Positions 1 through 7,000 of a DNA stretch of 23,227 nucleotides are shown piece by piece. The number at the start of each line of letters is the position of its first letter. Position 1 is the first letter of the stretch. Source of the stretch: Candidatus Accumulibacter vicinus (lineage in GTDB: Bacteria; Pseudomonadota; Gammaproteobacteria; Burkholderiales; Rhodocyclaceae). A model generated the notes under the pieces. The model made no database searches. It saw nothing but the letters and a program-made list of their open reading frames with translations, and had not been told where the DNA came from. The position numbers and the translations under genes are program-made. Location: assembly GCA_002425405.1 (NCBI GenBank), contig DIME01000022.1:7387-30613 (forward strand), read 5' to 3'.

Positions 1-939
1 CGACGGCGACGGCAGCATGCCGCCGGGGAAGATGTACTGCTGGATGAAGTCGGTACCCTTGCGGTAGTCGGCAAACAGCTCGTCACCGATGGTGATGCTC
101 TGGATCACCGCGCGGCCGCCCGGTTTGAGCGCCTTGGCGAGCGTCCGGAAATAAGTCGGCCACCAGCGCTCGCCGACGGCCTCGAACATCTCGATCGAAA
201 CGATGTGGTCATACTGCTCACGGGTGTCACGGTAGTCCTGCAACCGCAGGTCGGCCTCTGGCACGCGCTGGCGTGCCCATTCGAGCTGCGCCGGCGAGAG
301 CGTCAGGCCGGTCACCTGCAGACCCTGCCGCACGGCCATCTCGGCCAGACCGCCCCAGCCGCAGCCGATTTCCAGAACGCTTTGTCCGGGTTGTGCCTGC
401 AATCGGCTCAGGATGCGACGGTACTTGGCGATCTGCGCGGTTTCGAGATCGACCGCGTCCTCACCGCCATAGAGCGCGCTGGAGTAACTCATGCCGGCGT
501 CCAGCCACAGTCTGTAGAACTCGTTGCCCAGATCGTAATGGGCCATGATGTTGCGCTTGCTGCCGGCGCGGCTGTTGCCGTTGAGCAGGTGGCGGATACG
601 TGCCGCGAGCAGGTGGCGCCAGCGCCCATAGACCGCCGAGCGTAGCGCAGAACGGTTTTTCGCGAGCAAGGTCAGCAGACCGGTGACATCCGGCGAATCC
701 CATGCGCCGTCGAGGTAAGCGGCGGCCAGGCCGATGTCGCCACGGGCAAGCACCTGGCCGAACATTGCCTCATCGTGCACCTGCAGGGTGACGCCGTGCT
801 CGCCATCGCCGAACAGGCGGCTTGAACCGTCCGGCAGACGCACTTCGAGCAGCCCCCCTTGCAAGCGTTCCAGCAAGTCGAAGACCAGACGGGCATCGCG
901 TGCCAGGGGCACTGCCTGGCGCAGGGTCAGGGTATTCAT
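1..939 (-). CDS. cfa: Cyclopropane-fatty-acyl-phospholipid synthase family methyltransferase (3' end outside window)
   Basis: SAM-dependent methyltransferase of the Cfa/mycolic acid cyclopropane synthase family, which adds a methylene or methyl group to double bonds of membrane phospholipid acyl chains. 313 codons are visible; the family is usually near 400 residues, so roughly the last 90 lie beyond the left edge. The translation shows the SAM-binding motif VLEIGCGWGG, the preceding YDLGNEFYRLWLD segment and, further on, QYDHIVSIEMFEAVGERWW and IFPGGMLPS, all typical of the family. The start ATG overlaps the TGA stop of the upstream DUF1365 gene (ATGA), which implies translational coupling. 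It is the third gene of the leftward operon. In related clusters this protein can act as the methyltransferase of furan or branched fatty acid synthesis rather than as a true cyclopropane synthase, and the sequence alone does not decide between these roles. Confidence 0.93.
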   Translation of the reverse strand, partial: MNTLTLRQAVPLARDARLVFDLLERLQGGLLEVRLPDGSSRLFGDGEHGVTLQVHDEAMFGQVLARGDIGLAAAYLDGAWDSPDVTGLLTLLAKNRSALRSAVYGRWRHLLAARIRHLLNGNSRAGSKRNIMAHYDLGNEFYRLWLDAGMSYSSALYGGEDAVDLETAQIAKYRRILSRLQAQPGQSVLEIGCGWGGLAEMAVRQGLQVTGLTLSPAQLEWARQRVPEADLRLQDYRDTREQYDHIVSIEMFEAVGERWWPTYFRTLAKALKPGGRAVIQSITIGDELFADYRKGTDFIQQYIFPGGMLPSPS

Positions 940-1697
940 TTGCTCGGTTCCTGTAATGGGAAATCGGTTTTTCTGCCATGAAAAGGCACGCCTTTGAGCC
1001 ACAATCTGAGTGCCTGCCAGTGAATGCGGGCCATCACGCCCAAAGTCAGCATGGGCATGCGCAGAAGGGCGGCGGCGAGAGCCCGGGTCGACCACGCCTG
1101 CGGCTTGCCCGAAATCGCGGTCAACAAGAGTTCGCCCTGGGCATCGTCGTAATCGATGCGCATGCGTGGGCAATGGCGTTGCAGATCGAAGCGGAAGCGA
1201 TAGCCCCCCTCGACCTCGCAGAACGGCGAAACATGAAACACCTTGCTCGCCTGCAGCACCTCGCCGTCCAGCAGGGGCGCAGCGTCCGGGTGGTGCAGCA
1301 GGTAGCCGTGATGGCCGCCGAAAGTGTTGTTGACTTCGGCAAGCACGGCTATCAGTTCGCCGGCACGGTTGTGACAGAACCAGAAGCTGACCGGATTGAA
1401 GACGTAGCCGAGAACCCGAGGGAAGCATTGCAGGATGATTTCGCCGTCGTCGGGCAGACCACGCTCGCGCAGCAGGTTCTGCATCCAGGGCAACAGCGGA
1501 CTGCCGTCGCGCGGGCCATGATCCTTCTGATGAAAACTCAGCAGCTTGCCGCGGTCGACCGCAAAAAGCGGGCCACTGGCGGCGGCCAGGTCGGCCAGCG
1601 GCAGTTGCACGAAAAATACCGGATAGACGAAGGCATGCACCGCCGGTCGCAAGCGCCGGTGCATCACGTGGCCGATCAGCAGGCGTGGGGCAGTCAT
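936..1697 (-). CDS. DUF1365 family protein
   Basis: 253-residue protein of the DUF1365 family, whose biochemical function is not established. Family members recurrently sit between an FAD-dependent oxidoreductase and a Cfa-type methyltransferase, as here. The conserved blocks are visible: GYVFNPVSFWFCHN followed by LIAVLAEVNNTFGGHHGYLL (about residues 94-134), then KVFHVSPFCEVEGGYRFRF (about 150-170). The start has a good Shine-Dalgarno (GAGG about 5 nt before ATG) and lies 7 nt after the stop of the oxidoreductase gene. Its stop overlaps the cfa start by 4 nt. The tight packing indicates one transcript and a shared job in modifying membrane lipid acyl chains. Length is normal for the family and I see no defect. 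Confidence 0.93.
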   Translation of the reverse strand: MTAPRLLIGHVMHRRLRPAVHAFVYPVFFVQLPLADLAAASGPLFAVDRGKLLSFHQKDHGPRDGSPLLPWMQNLLRERGLPDDGEIILQCFPRVLGYVFNPVSFWFCHNRAGELIAVLAEVNNTFGGHHGYLLHHPDAAPLLDGEVLQASKVFHVSPFCEVEGGYRFRFDLQRHCPRMRIDYDDAQGELLLTAISGKPQAWSTRALAAALLRMPMLTLGVMARIHWQALRLWLKGVPFHGRKTDFPLQEPSK

Positions 1698-1704
1698 CGC
1701 GACC

Positions 1705-3102
1705 TCAGACAGTCGCCAGTTCGCTGGCGACCGGCAGCGACTCGCCTTGCCACGGCGCCCGGATGCCCATGCTGTTGACGACGCGCAGCGCCGATTTCAG
1801 GCCGTCTTCGTGGAAGCCGTAGCCGCCCCAGGCGCCACACAACCAGATGCCGTTTTCGCCTTGAACCGCCGGCAGGTGTTGCTGCGCGGTAATCGCCGGG
1901 CCATCGAAAATGGGATGGGCATAGTCGAATTCGGCGATCACACTGGTTGGATCGGGCTCGTGCACCGGGTTCAGGGTGACCACCACCGGGGTGTTGAAGG
2001 GCAAAGGCTGCAGACGATTGATCAGATAGGAGACCGCAACCGGTTGCTCTCCCGGCTGGCCATGACCGGCAAGATAGTTCCAGGCGGACCACAGCCTCTC
2101 GTCGCGCGGCAGCAGACGGCGATCGCTGTGCAGTACGGCGCGGTTGGGCTGGTAGCGGATCGCCGAGAGCACCGCGCGCTGCCGGTCGCTGGCACCAGTG
2201 CCGAGAATGGCCAGGGCCTGATCACTGTGGCAGGCCATCACCACCTGATCGAAGCGCTCGCTGCCGGCAGGGGTGTGAACGCGCAGTCCGTCGGCCCCGT
2301 GCCGGACCGCAGTCACCGGGCAGGCGAGACGGATGTCGTCGAGCTGCGCGGCGATCTTCTGCACATAGGTCCGTCCGCCACCCTTCACCGTGCGCCACAG
2401 CGGCCGGTCGAAGACCTGCAACAGGCCGTGGTTCTGGCAGAAGCGGACAAAGGTGGCGAGCGGGGTATCGAGCATGCGGGCCGTCGGGCAGGACCAGATG
2501 GCAGCGGCCATCGGCAGCAGGTACCATTCCGAGAAGGCCCTGGAATAGCGTCCCTCGTCGAGGAAATCGCGCAGGCTGCGTCGCTTGTCCGGGTGACTGG
2601 CCAGCCAGGCGCAACTCTCGCGATTGAAACGCAGGATGTCCGAAAGCATCGACCAGAACTGGGGGCGCACGAGGTTGCGCTTCTGACCGAAAACCGTCGT
2701 CAGGTTGCTGCCCGACCATTCGAGATCCGGGTTCTGCAGGCTCACTGCGAAGGACATTTCGGTTTCGATGCTATCGACTCCGAGCAGAGCGAACAGGGCG
2801 ATCAGATTCGGGTAGGTCTTTTCATTGAAAACCAGGAAACCCGTGTCGACCGGATGCGTCCGGCCCTGCAGGTGTACGTCGACCGTATTGGTGTGACCGC
2901 CGAGGGTTCTGCCGGCCTCGAACAGCGTCACCTGGTGCTGGCGGCTCAACAACCAGGCACTGGCCAGACCGGAGATGCCGGCACCGACGACGGCAATGCG
3001 TTGTATCCGTTGCATGGCGCTCCCCACGTGCCGGATGGACAGACGGCGGCTGTCCGGAGCCGATTGCACGTCAGGGAGGAAGAAATGCGCGGGTGCGTTC
3101 AT
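1705..3102 (-). CDS. FAD-dependent oxidoreductase (amine-oxidase fold) of the lipid-modification operon
   Basis: Flavoprotein with an N-terminal dinucleotide-binding motif (IAVVGAGISGLASAWLL), then the GGHTNTVDV segment and a C-terminal FAD-contact region (GIWLCGAWGGYGFHEDGL). This is the flavin-containing amine oxidase/NAD(P)-binding family that accompanies DUF1365 and Cfa proteins, presumably oxidising or desaturating a lipid acyl chain; the substrate is unknown. Two starts are plausible. ATG at 3102 has an excellent ribosome site (AAAAAAGGAG, 8-nt spacer) and adds 29 residues before the canonical N-terminus. ATG at 3015 (MQRIQRIAVVGAG, preceded by GGGGAG) matches where family members usually begin. 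The upstream in-frame GTG at 3111 overlaps the ribosome site and is unlikely. First gene of the leftward operon, read from the promoter at 3149-3177. Confidence 0.92.
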   Translation of the reverse strand: MNAPAHFFLPDVQSAPDSRRLSIRHVGSAMQRIQRIAVVGAGISGLASAWLLSRQHQVTLFEAGRTLGGHTNTVDVHLQGRTHPVDTGFLVFNEKTYPNLIALFALLGVDSIETEMSFAVSLQNPDLEWSGSNLTTVFGQKRNLVRPQFWSMLSDILRFNRESCAWLASHPDKRRSLRDFLDEGRYSRAFSEWYLLPMAAAIWSCPTARMLDTPLATFVRFCQNHGLLQVFDRPLWRTVKGGGRTYVQKIAAQLDDIRLACPVTAVRHGADGLRVHTPAGSERFDQVVMACHSDQALAILGTGASDRQRAVLSAIRYQPNRAVLHSDRRLLPRDERLWSAWNYLAGHGQPGEQPVAVSYLINRLQPLPFNTPVVVTLNPVHEPDPTSVIAEFDYAHPIFDGPAITAQQHLPAVQGENGIWLCGAWGGYGFHEDGLKSALRVVNSMGIRAPWQGESLPVASELATV

Positions 3103-3118
3103 GGTGGTCACTCCTTTT

Positions 3119-3131
3119 TTGTCCTGGACAA
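3119..3131. promoter_or_regulatory. Putative operator copy 1 for the MerR/B12 regulator
   Basis: Perfect odd-centred palindrome TTGTCCTGGACAA (extends to TTTGTCC/GGACAAA, 3118-3132), about 11-23 nt downstream of the predicted start of the lipid operon transcript and just upstream of its ribosome site. A second copy with 10 of 13 identical bases lies at 3193-3205. Centre-to-centre distance is 74 bp, close to seven helical turns, so both would face the same side of the DNA. Probable binding site of the divergent MerR-family regulator; this is inference from position and symmetry. Confidence 0.55.
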
Positions 3132-3148
3132 ATTAAATAGTTTTGGCT

Positions 3149-3177
3149 ATCCTATCGTTCGATTTGAAGATTGTCAA
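3149..3177 (-). promoter_or_regulatory. Sigma70-type promoter for the oxidoreductase-DUF1365-cfa operon
   Basis: On the minus strand, a perfect -35 hexamer TTGACA (3177-3172) is followed by exactly 17 nt and the -10 hexamer TAGGAT (3154-3149, 4 of 6 consensus bases). The predicted transcription start is near 3142, leaving a leader of about 40 nt to the ATG at 3102. The bases TGACAA across the -35 resemble a half-site (GGACAA) of the operator elements, so a regulator bound there could block RNA polymerase. Seen directly in sequence; activity is inferred. Confidence 0.7.
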
Positions 3178-3192
3178 CGATTCGTCTAATTA

Positions 3193-3205
3193 TTGTTTAG
3201 GACAA
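3193..3205. promoter_or_regulatory. Putative operator copy 2, overlapping the regulator's own ribosome site
   Basis: TTGTTTAGGACAA shares 10 of 13 bases with the palindrome at 3119-3131; its right half GGACAA is intact and its left half is degenerate. It contains the AGGA ribosome site of the regulator gene and ends 2 nt before its ATG, so binding would repress the regulator itself. A possible rightward -10 element TCTAAT (3185-3190, 5 of 6 consensus) lies just upstream, without a convincing -35, which would give a very short leader. Confidence 0.45.
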
Positions 3206-3207
3206 AA

Positions 3208-4113
3208 ATGCATATTCCCGATTTTGGCATCGCTGCCGTCGAACGTGACACAGGCCTCTCGAAGGACGTTCTGCGCGTCTGGGAACGCCGTTATGGTTTC
3301 CCCGCGCCACGCCGCGACGCCAACGGCGAACGCAGCTACCCGGCCGAGCAGGTCGAGCGCTTGCGCCTGATCAAACGCCTGATGGATCAGGGCCACCGGC
3401 CGGGGAAACTGATCGCGGCAGCCACGGAAGAACTGAGCGGGCTTGCCGCGTGTTCTCTGGTGCCGCGTGCCGCGGGGGAGAATGGGGAAGTCGAGCAACT
3501 CGGGGCTTTGCTCGCGCTGATCAAACAGCGCAACGGCGCCGCTTATCAGCAAGCCATGCAGCAGCGCCTTGCCCGACAGGGCCTGCAACGTTTTGTCCAG
3601 GACTCGGTGGCGCCGCTGACCCGGCGCGTCGGCGAAGCCTGGGAGGACGGCAGCTTCGAGATATTCGATGAACATCTGTTTACCGAACTCACCAAGCGCC
3701 TGTTGCGCCAGGCCATTGCCGCGCTTCCTGTCGGCCGGAGCCGGCCGCGCATCCTGCTGACCAGCGTACCGGACGAACAGCACGTGCTCGGCCTGCTGAT
3801 GGTCGAGGCGCTATTCGCACTCGAAGGTGCCGATTGCATTCCTCTCGGCGTACAGATGCCCTTGCTCGAAATCGGCCGCGCGGCCAGCGCGCACCGCGCC
3901 GACATCGTTGCCCTCTCCTTTTCGGTCGCTTTTCCGCAACGCCAGATTGCCGTCCTGCTGCAACAGTTGCGGCTGATTCTGCCCCCGGAGGCAGCCCTCT
4001 GGGCCGGCGGCGCCGGCATTCGACGACTGGTAAAACTGGACGGCGTCGATCTCTTGCCAACCTTCGACATGGCACTCGCAGCGCTGGCCGACTGGCGCGC
4101 CGCGCACCCCTGA
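3208..4113 (+). CDS. MerR-family regulator with cobalamin-binding domain (CarH/LitR-like photoreceptor)
   Basis: 301-residue transcription factor with an N-terminal MerR winged helix (about residues 3-65: GIAAVERDTGLSKDVLRVWE then RRYGFP), a four-helix cap and a C-terminal B12-binding Rossmann domain. The cap carries W145, E155 and H156 with the same spacing as W131/E141/H142 that cover adenosylcobalamin in Thermus CarH. H192, in EQHVLG, matches the ExHxxG/DxHxxG lower-ligand histidine. These residues predict adenosylcobalamin binding and light-sensitive DNA binding, as known for CarH/LitR proteins. ATG at 3208 is chosen over the in-frame TTG at 3193 because AGGA sits 5 nt before it. It is divergent from the lipid operon and shares the operator-bearing intergenic region with it, so it most likely represses that operon and itself in the dark. 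Non-photoreceptor B12 binding remains possible. Confidence 0.9.
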   Translation: MHIPDFGIAAVERDTGLSKDVLRVWERRYGFPAPRRDANGERSYPAEQVERLRLIKRLMDQGHRPGKLIAAATEELSGLAACSLVPRAAGENGEVEQLGALLALIKQRNGAAYQQAMQQRLARQGLQRFVQDSVAPLTRRVGEAWEDGSFEIFDEHLFTELTKRLLRQAIAALPVGRSRPRILLTSVPDEQHVLGLLMVEALFALEGADCIPLGVQMPLLEIGRAASAHRADIVALSFSVAFPQRQIAVLLQQLRLILPPEAALWAGGAGIRRLVKLDGVDLLPTFDMALAALADWRAAHP

Positions 4114-4138
4114 AACATGCTCCTCGGATATTTTCGGG

Positions 4139-5188
4139 TCAGGCGGGCGATACCGCTGCTGGCCTCCGGACAAAACGGATCAGTCCATGCGCGTCCTCGA
4201 TGCGCAGCAGACGTCCGGCATGTTCGAGTCGATTCAGGTGCGCTATCGCTTCGCCCATGGCGAACATCATCTGATGCGTATCGAGATCCCGCGAGAACAA
4301 GGTCATCAATAGCTCGGCAGCGCTGCGTGGAGTGGTGCAGTGCGCTTCAAGAACCTGCAGGCGCTCCTGGTGGTGTGCGTGCAGCGCATTGACCCGGTTC
4401 TCGATGCCGTGGAAGGGCAGTCCGTGCGAGGGAAGGACCAGAGTCTCGGCAGGCAGTTCGCGGTAGTGATCGATCGACTGCAGGTAGTCGCCGAGCGAGT
4501 CGGCCAGGGGTGTGACGGCAAAGACGCTGACATTGGTCGAGATCTTCGGCAAGAGCATGTCGCCGGAGATCAACACGCCGAGCTCCGCGCAGTAGAGTGC
4601 CGCATGTTCCGGCGAATGGCCAAAACCGATGCGGACTTGCCAGCGATGTCCGCCAATGGCCACCTGGTCACCACCGAACAGGCGCTGGTAATGTGTCGGC
4701 AGACTCGGTACGCCGCGGTTGTAGCCACTGCCGCGACGTTCCAGTGCCGCGCAGCGATCGGCATCAAGGCCGTGTGCACGAAACTGCCGCAACATCGGCT
4801 GATTGCCGTGACCGCCCACCTCGTGCCAGACCGCATGCGCCGTCAGATACTCGCCCACCGTCATGCACACCGGCGCACCGGTGCGCTCCTGCAACCAGGC
4901 GGCGAGGCCGAGATGATCGGGGTGGAAATGCGTGACGATGATGCGCACGATTTTCCCGCCACGTGCCGTCGACACCAGGCGGGACAGGATTTGCTGCCAG
5001 CATTCCTTGACCGTATCGAGGGCGAAACCGGTATCGACGATGGTCCACCCGGCATCGTCTTCAAGCAGCCAGAGGTTGATGTGGTCGAGGGCGAAAGGCA
5101 GCGGCATCCGCAGCCAGTGGATACCCGGAGAAACCTCGAAGGTTTCGCCAGCAACCGGCGGGGTGGCAAAGGGGTAATCTGGCAGCAT
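4139..5188 (-). CDS. Metallo-beta-lactamase-fold hydrolase
   Basis: 349-residue zinc hydrolase. The dinuclear metal motif HFHPDH is at residues 87-92, with a further ligand set at GHSPEH (H191, H195), GD (D210) and PSHGLPFHG (H255, H260). The approximately 80-residue C-terminus after the last ligand (HHQERLQVLEAH onward) looks like the small winged-helix tail found in many family members. The substrate is not evident; relatives include glyoxalase II-like and acyl-thioester or lactone hydrolases. It converges with the MerR regulator (25 nt between stops) and diverges from the thioesterase operon, so it is probably a single-gene unit. No strong ribosome site precedes the ATG. The coding frame is clean and full length for this subfamily. 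Confidence 0.9.
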   Translation of the reverse strand: MLPDYPFATPPVAGETFEVSPGIHWLRMPLPFALDHINLWLLEDDAGWTIVDTGFALDTVKECWQQILSRLVSTARGGKIVRIIVTHFHPDHLGLAAWLQERTGAPVCMTVGEYLTAHAVWHEVGGHGNQPMLRQFRAHGLDADRCAALERRGSGYNRGVPSLPTHYQRLFGGDQVAIGGHRWQVRIGFGHSPEHAALYCAELGVLISGDMLLPKISTNVSVFAVTPLADSLGDYLQSIDHYRELPAETLVLPSHGLPFHGIENRVNALHAHHQERLQVLEAHCTTPRSAAELLMTLFSRDLDTHQMMFAMGEAIAHLNRLEHAGRLLRIEDAHGLIRFVRRPAAVSPA

Positions 5189-5345
5189 CGCGGGGCGGAT
5201 TGTAAAAAATGCTGAAACCTATACACTGGGCGTGCTCAGAGGCTGACTACCGCCAGCGTCGAGCTGGCACCATTCTACACGTGATTCAGTGCCGTGCCGC
5301 CCTTAAAGCAACCCGGCACAAGCTTCCAGATTACAATTCGTAGCC
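5189..5345. other. Divergent intergenic region with small hairpin
   Basis: This stretch separates the leftward hydrolase from the rightward thioesterase operon and should hold promoters for both. I find a perfect 6-bp stem with 5-nt loop (GCCAGC at 5252-5257, GCTGGC at 5263-5268) and isolated -10-like hexamers: TACAAT on the plus strand at 5332-5337, TATACA at 5220-5225, and TACAAT on the minus strand at 5204-5199. None has a matching -35 at normal spacing, so no promoter is called. Confidence 0.35.
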
Positions 5346-5795
5346 ATGCATAAAGCCCAGGATCCCCATTTTGCCGAACGCGTCCGTGCCAGCTTTGCGC
5401 GGCAACAGGCCATGAACCTGATCGGCGCCCGCATGGCGGTGGTCGAGGCGGGTTACACCGAGATTCATCTGCCCTACAAACCCGAAGTCACGCAGCAGCA
5501 TGGCTACATTCACGGCGGCATTGTCGGCATGATTGCCGATTCGGCGGCGGGTTACGCCGCCAGCACCCTGACGGCGGCCGACACCGAGGTGTTGACCGTC
5601 GAGTACAAGCTCAACCTGCTGGCCCCGGCCGAAGGGCCCCTGTTGATTGCCGAAGGATCGGTGGTCCGCTACGGGCGAACACTGATCGTGACCCGTGCCG
5701 AAGTGTTTGCCGTCAGCCATGGCAGGAAGAACCTGTGCGCGCTGATGCAGCAGACCATCATGGCCGTGCACGGCAAACACCCCGCCAAAACCTGA
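5346..5795 (+). CDS. PaaI-family acyl-CoA thioesterase (hotdog fold)
   Basis: 149-residue hotdog-fold protein of the PaaI/4HBT group that hydrolyses acyl-CoA thioesters in the cytoplasm. The signature helix region [18 protein letters not shown] (about residues 54-71) has the HGG turn and the acidic residue (D66 in IADSA) expected for catalysis. The second conserved strand reads [14 protein letters not shown]. First gene of the rightward acyl-CoA operon: its stop lies 16 nt before the next start, whose ribosome site AAGGAG falls in the gap. No clear ribosome site precedes this ATG. In this context it may relieve CoA sequestration by branched or short-chain acyl groups; that role is inferred from the neighbouring dehydrogenases. 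Confidence 0.9.
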   Translation: MHKAQDPHFAERVRASFARQQAMNLIGARMAVVEAGYTEIHLPYKPEVTQQHGYIHGGIVGMIADSAAGYAASTLTAADTEVLTVEYKLNLLAPAEGPLLIAEGSVVRYGRTLIVTRAEVFAVSHGRKNLCALMQQTIMAVHGKHPAKT

Positions 5796-5811
5796 TCAAG
5801 GAGCGACAGAC

Positions 5812-6975
5812 ATGCCCTACCCGAACCTCGGTTTTGCCCATGGCGAGACCATCGACATGCTGCGGGCAACCGTTCAGGCTTTTGCCGCTGCCGAAATCAG
5901 GCCGCGCGCCGAAGCCATCGATCGCGACAACTTCTTTCCCGCCGATCTTTGGCAGAAGATGGGCAGCATGGGCCTGCTCGGCATCACTGCCGAGGAGGAG
6001 TACGGCGGCAGCGGGCTCGGCTATCTCGCACACATCATCGCCATGGAAGAAATCTCCCGAGCTTCGGCGAGTGTTGCCCTCTCCTACGGCGCGCACTCGA
6101 ATCTCTGCGTCAATCAGATTCGCCGCAATGGCAATGCCGCACAGAAAGACCGCTATCTGCCCAGACTGATTTCCGGAGAACACGTCGGGGCGCTCGCCAT
6201 GTCGGAAGCCAACGCCGGTTCGGACGTGGTCAGCATGAAATTGCGCGCCGAGCACAAGGGCGACCGCTTCGTCCTCAATGGCGGCAAGATGTGGATCACC
6301 AACGGCGGGGATGCCGACACGCTGGTGGTCTATGCCAAGACCGACCTCGAGGCCGGCTCGAAAGGCATCACCGCTTTCATCGTGGAAAAGGGGATGCCGG
6401 GTTTCTCCTGCGGCACCAAACTCGACAAGCTCGGCATGCGCGGATCGAACACCTACCCGCTGTTTTTCGATGACTGCGAAGTGCCTGAAGAAAATGTCCT
6501 CGGTCAACTGAATGGCGGCGTGCGCGTGCTGATGAGCGGCCTCGACTACGAACGCGCCGTGCTCGCGGGCGGTCCGCTGGGAATCATGGCTGCCGTCATG
6601 GATCTGGTCCTGCCTTACATCCATGACCGCCAACAGTTTGGCCAACCGATCGGTGAATTCCAGTTGATGCAGGGCAAGATCGCCGATCTGTATACCACCT
6701 TCAACGTCTGCCGAGCTTACGTCTATGCCGTCGGCGCGGCCTGCGATCGTGGCGAAACGACCCGCAAGGACGCCGCCGGGGCGATTCTGTACGCTGCCGA
6801 AAAGGCGACCTGGATGGCCGGCGAGGCGATCCAGATCCTCGGCGGCAATGGCTACATCAATGAGTACCCGGCGGGTCGCCTGTGGCGCGATGCCAAGCTC
6901 TACGAGATCGGTGCCGGCACATCGGAAATCCGCCGCATGCTGATCGGCCGGGAGCTTTTTGCCGAAACGCTGTAA
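5812..6975 (+). CDS. ivd: Isovaleryl-CoA dehydrogenase-type acyl-CoA dehydrogenase
   Basis: 387-residue flavoenzyme of the acyl-CoA dehydrogenase family: an N-terminal helical domain, a middle beta domain ([31 protein letters not shown]) and a C-terminal helical domain. The catalytic glutamate appears in the isovaleryl-type position, E247 in [16 protein letters not shown]. The usual C-terminal position instead shows the non-catalytic [12 protein letters not shown], as in isovaleryl-CoA dehydrogenases. It should therefore oxidise isovaleryl-CoA to 3-methylcrotonyl-CoA in leucine degradation. Ribosome site AAGGAG, 8-nt spacer. The usual partners (methylcrotonyl-CoA carboxylase, HMG-CoA lyase) are not in this window, so another branched acyl-CoA substrate cannot be excluded. 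Confidence 0.9.
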   Translation: MPYPNLGFAHGETIDMLRATVQAFAAAEIRPRAEAIDRDNFFPADLWQKMGSMGLLGITAEEEYGGSGLGYLAHIIAMEEISRASASVALSYGAHSNLCVNQIRRNGNAAQKDRYLPRLISGEHVGALAMSEANAGSDVVSMKLRAEHKGDRFVLNGGKMWITNGGDADTLVVYAKTDLEAGSKGITAFIVEKGMPGFSCGTKLDKLGMRGSNTYPLFFDDCEVPEENVLGQLNGGVRVLMSGLDYERAVLAGGPLGIMAAVMDLVLPYIHDRQQFGQPIGEFQLMQGKIADLYTTFNVCRAYVYAVGAACDRGETTRKDAAGAILYAAEKATWMAGEAIQILGGNGYINEYPAGRLWRDAKLYEIGAGTSEIRRMLIGRELFAETL

Positions 6976-7000
6976 AACCCTATGAACCGCTAGGAAGATC

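Noticed and set aside
978..1778. 266-codon plus-strand open frame
   Set aside because: Antisense to the DUF1365 gene, which has conserved family blocks and tight operon spacing.
1747..3189. 480-codon open frame on the plus strand
   Set aside because: Exactly antisense to the flavoprotein gene, which has clear FAD motifs; the plus-strand translation has no family features and is a high-G+C shadow.
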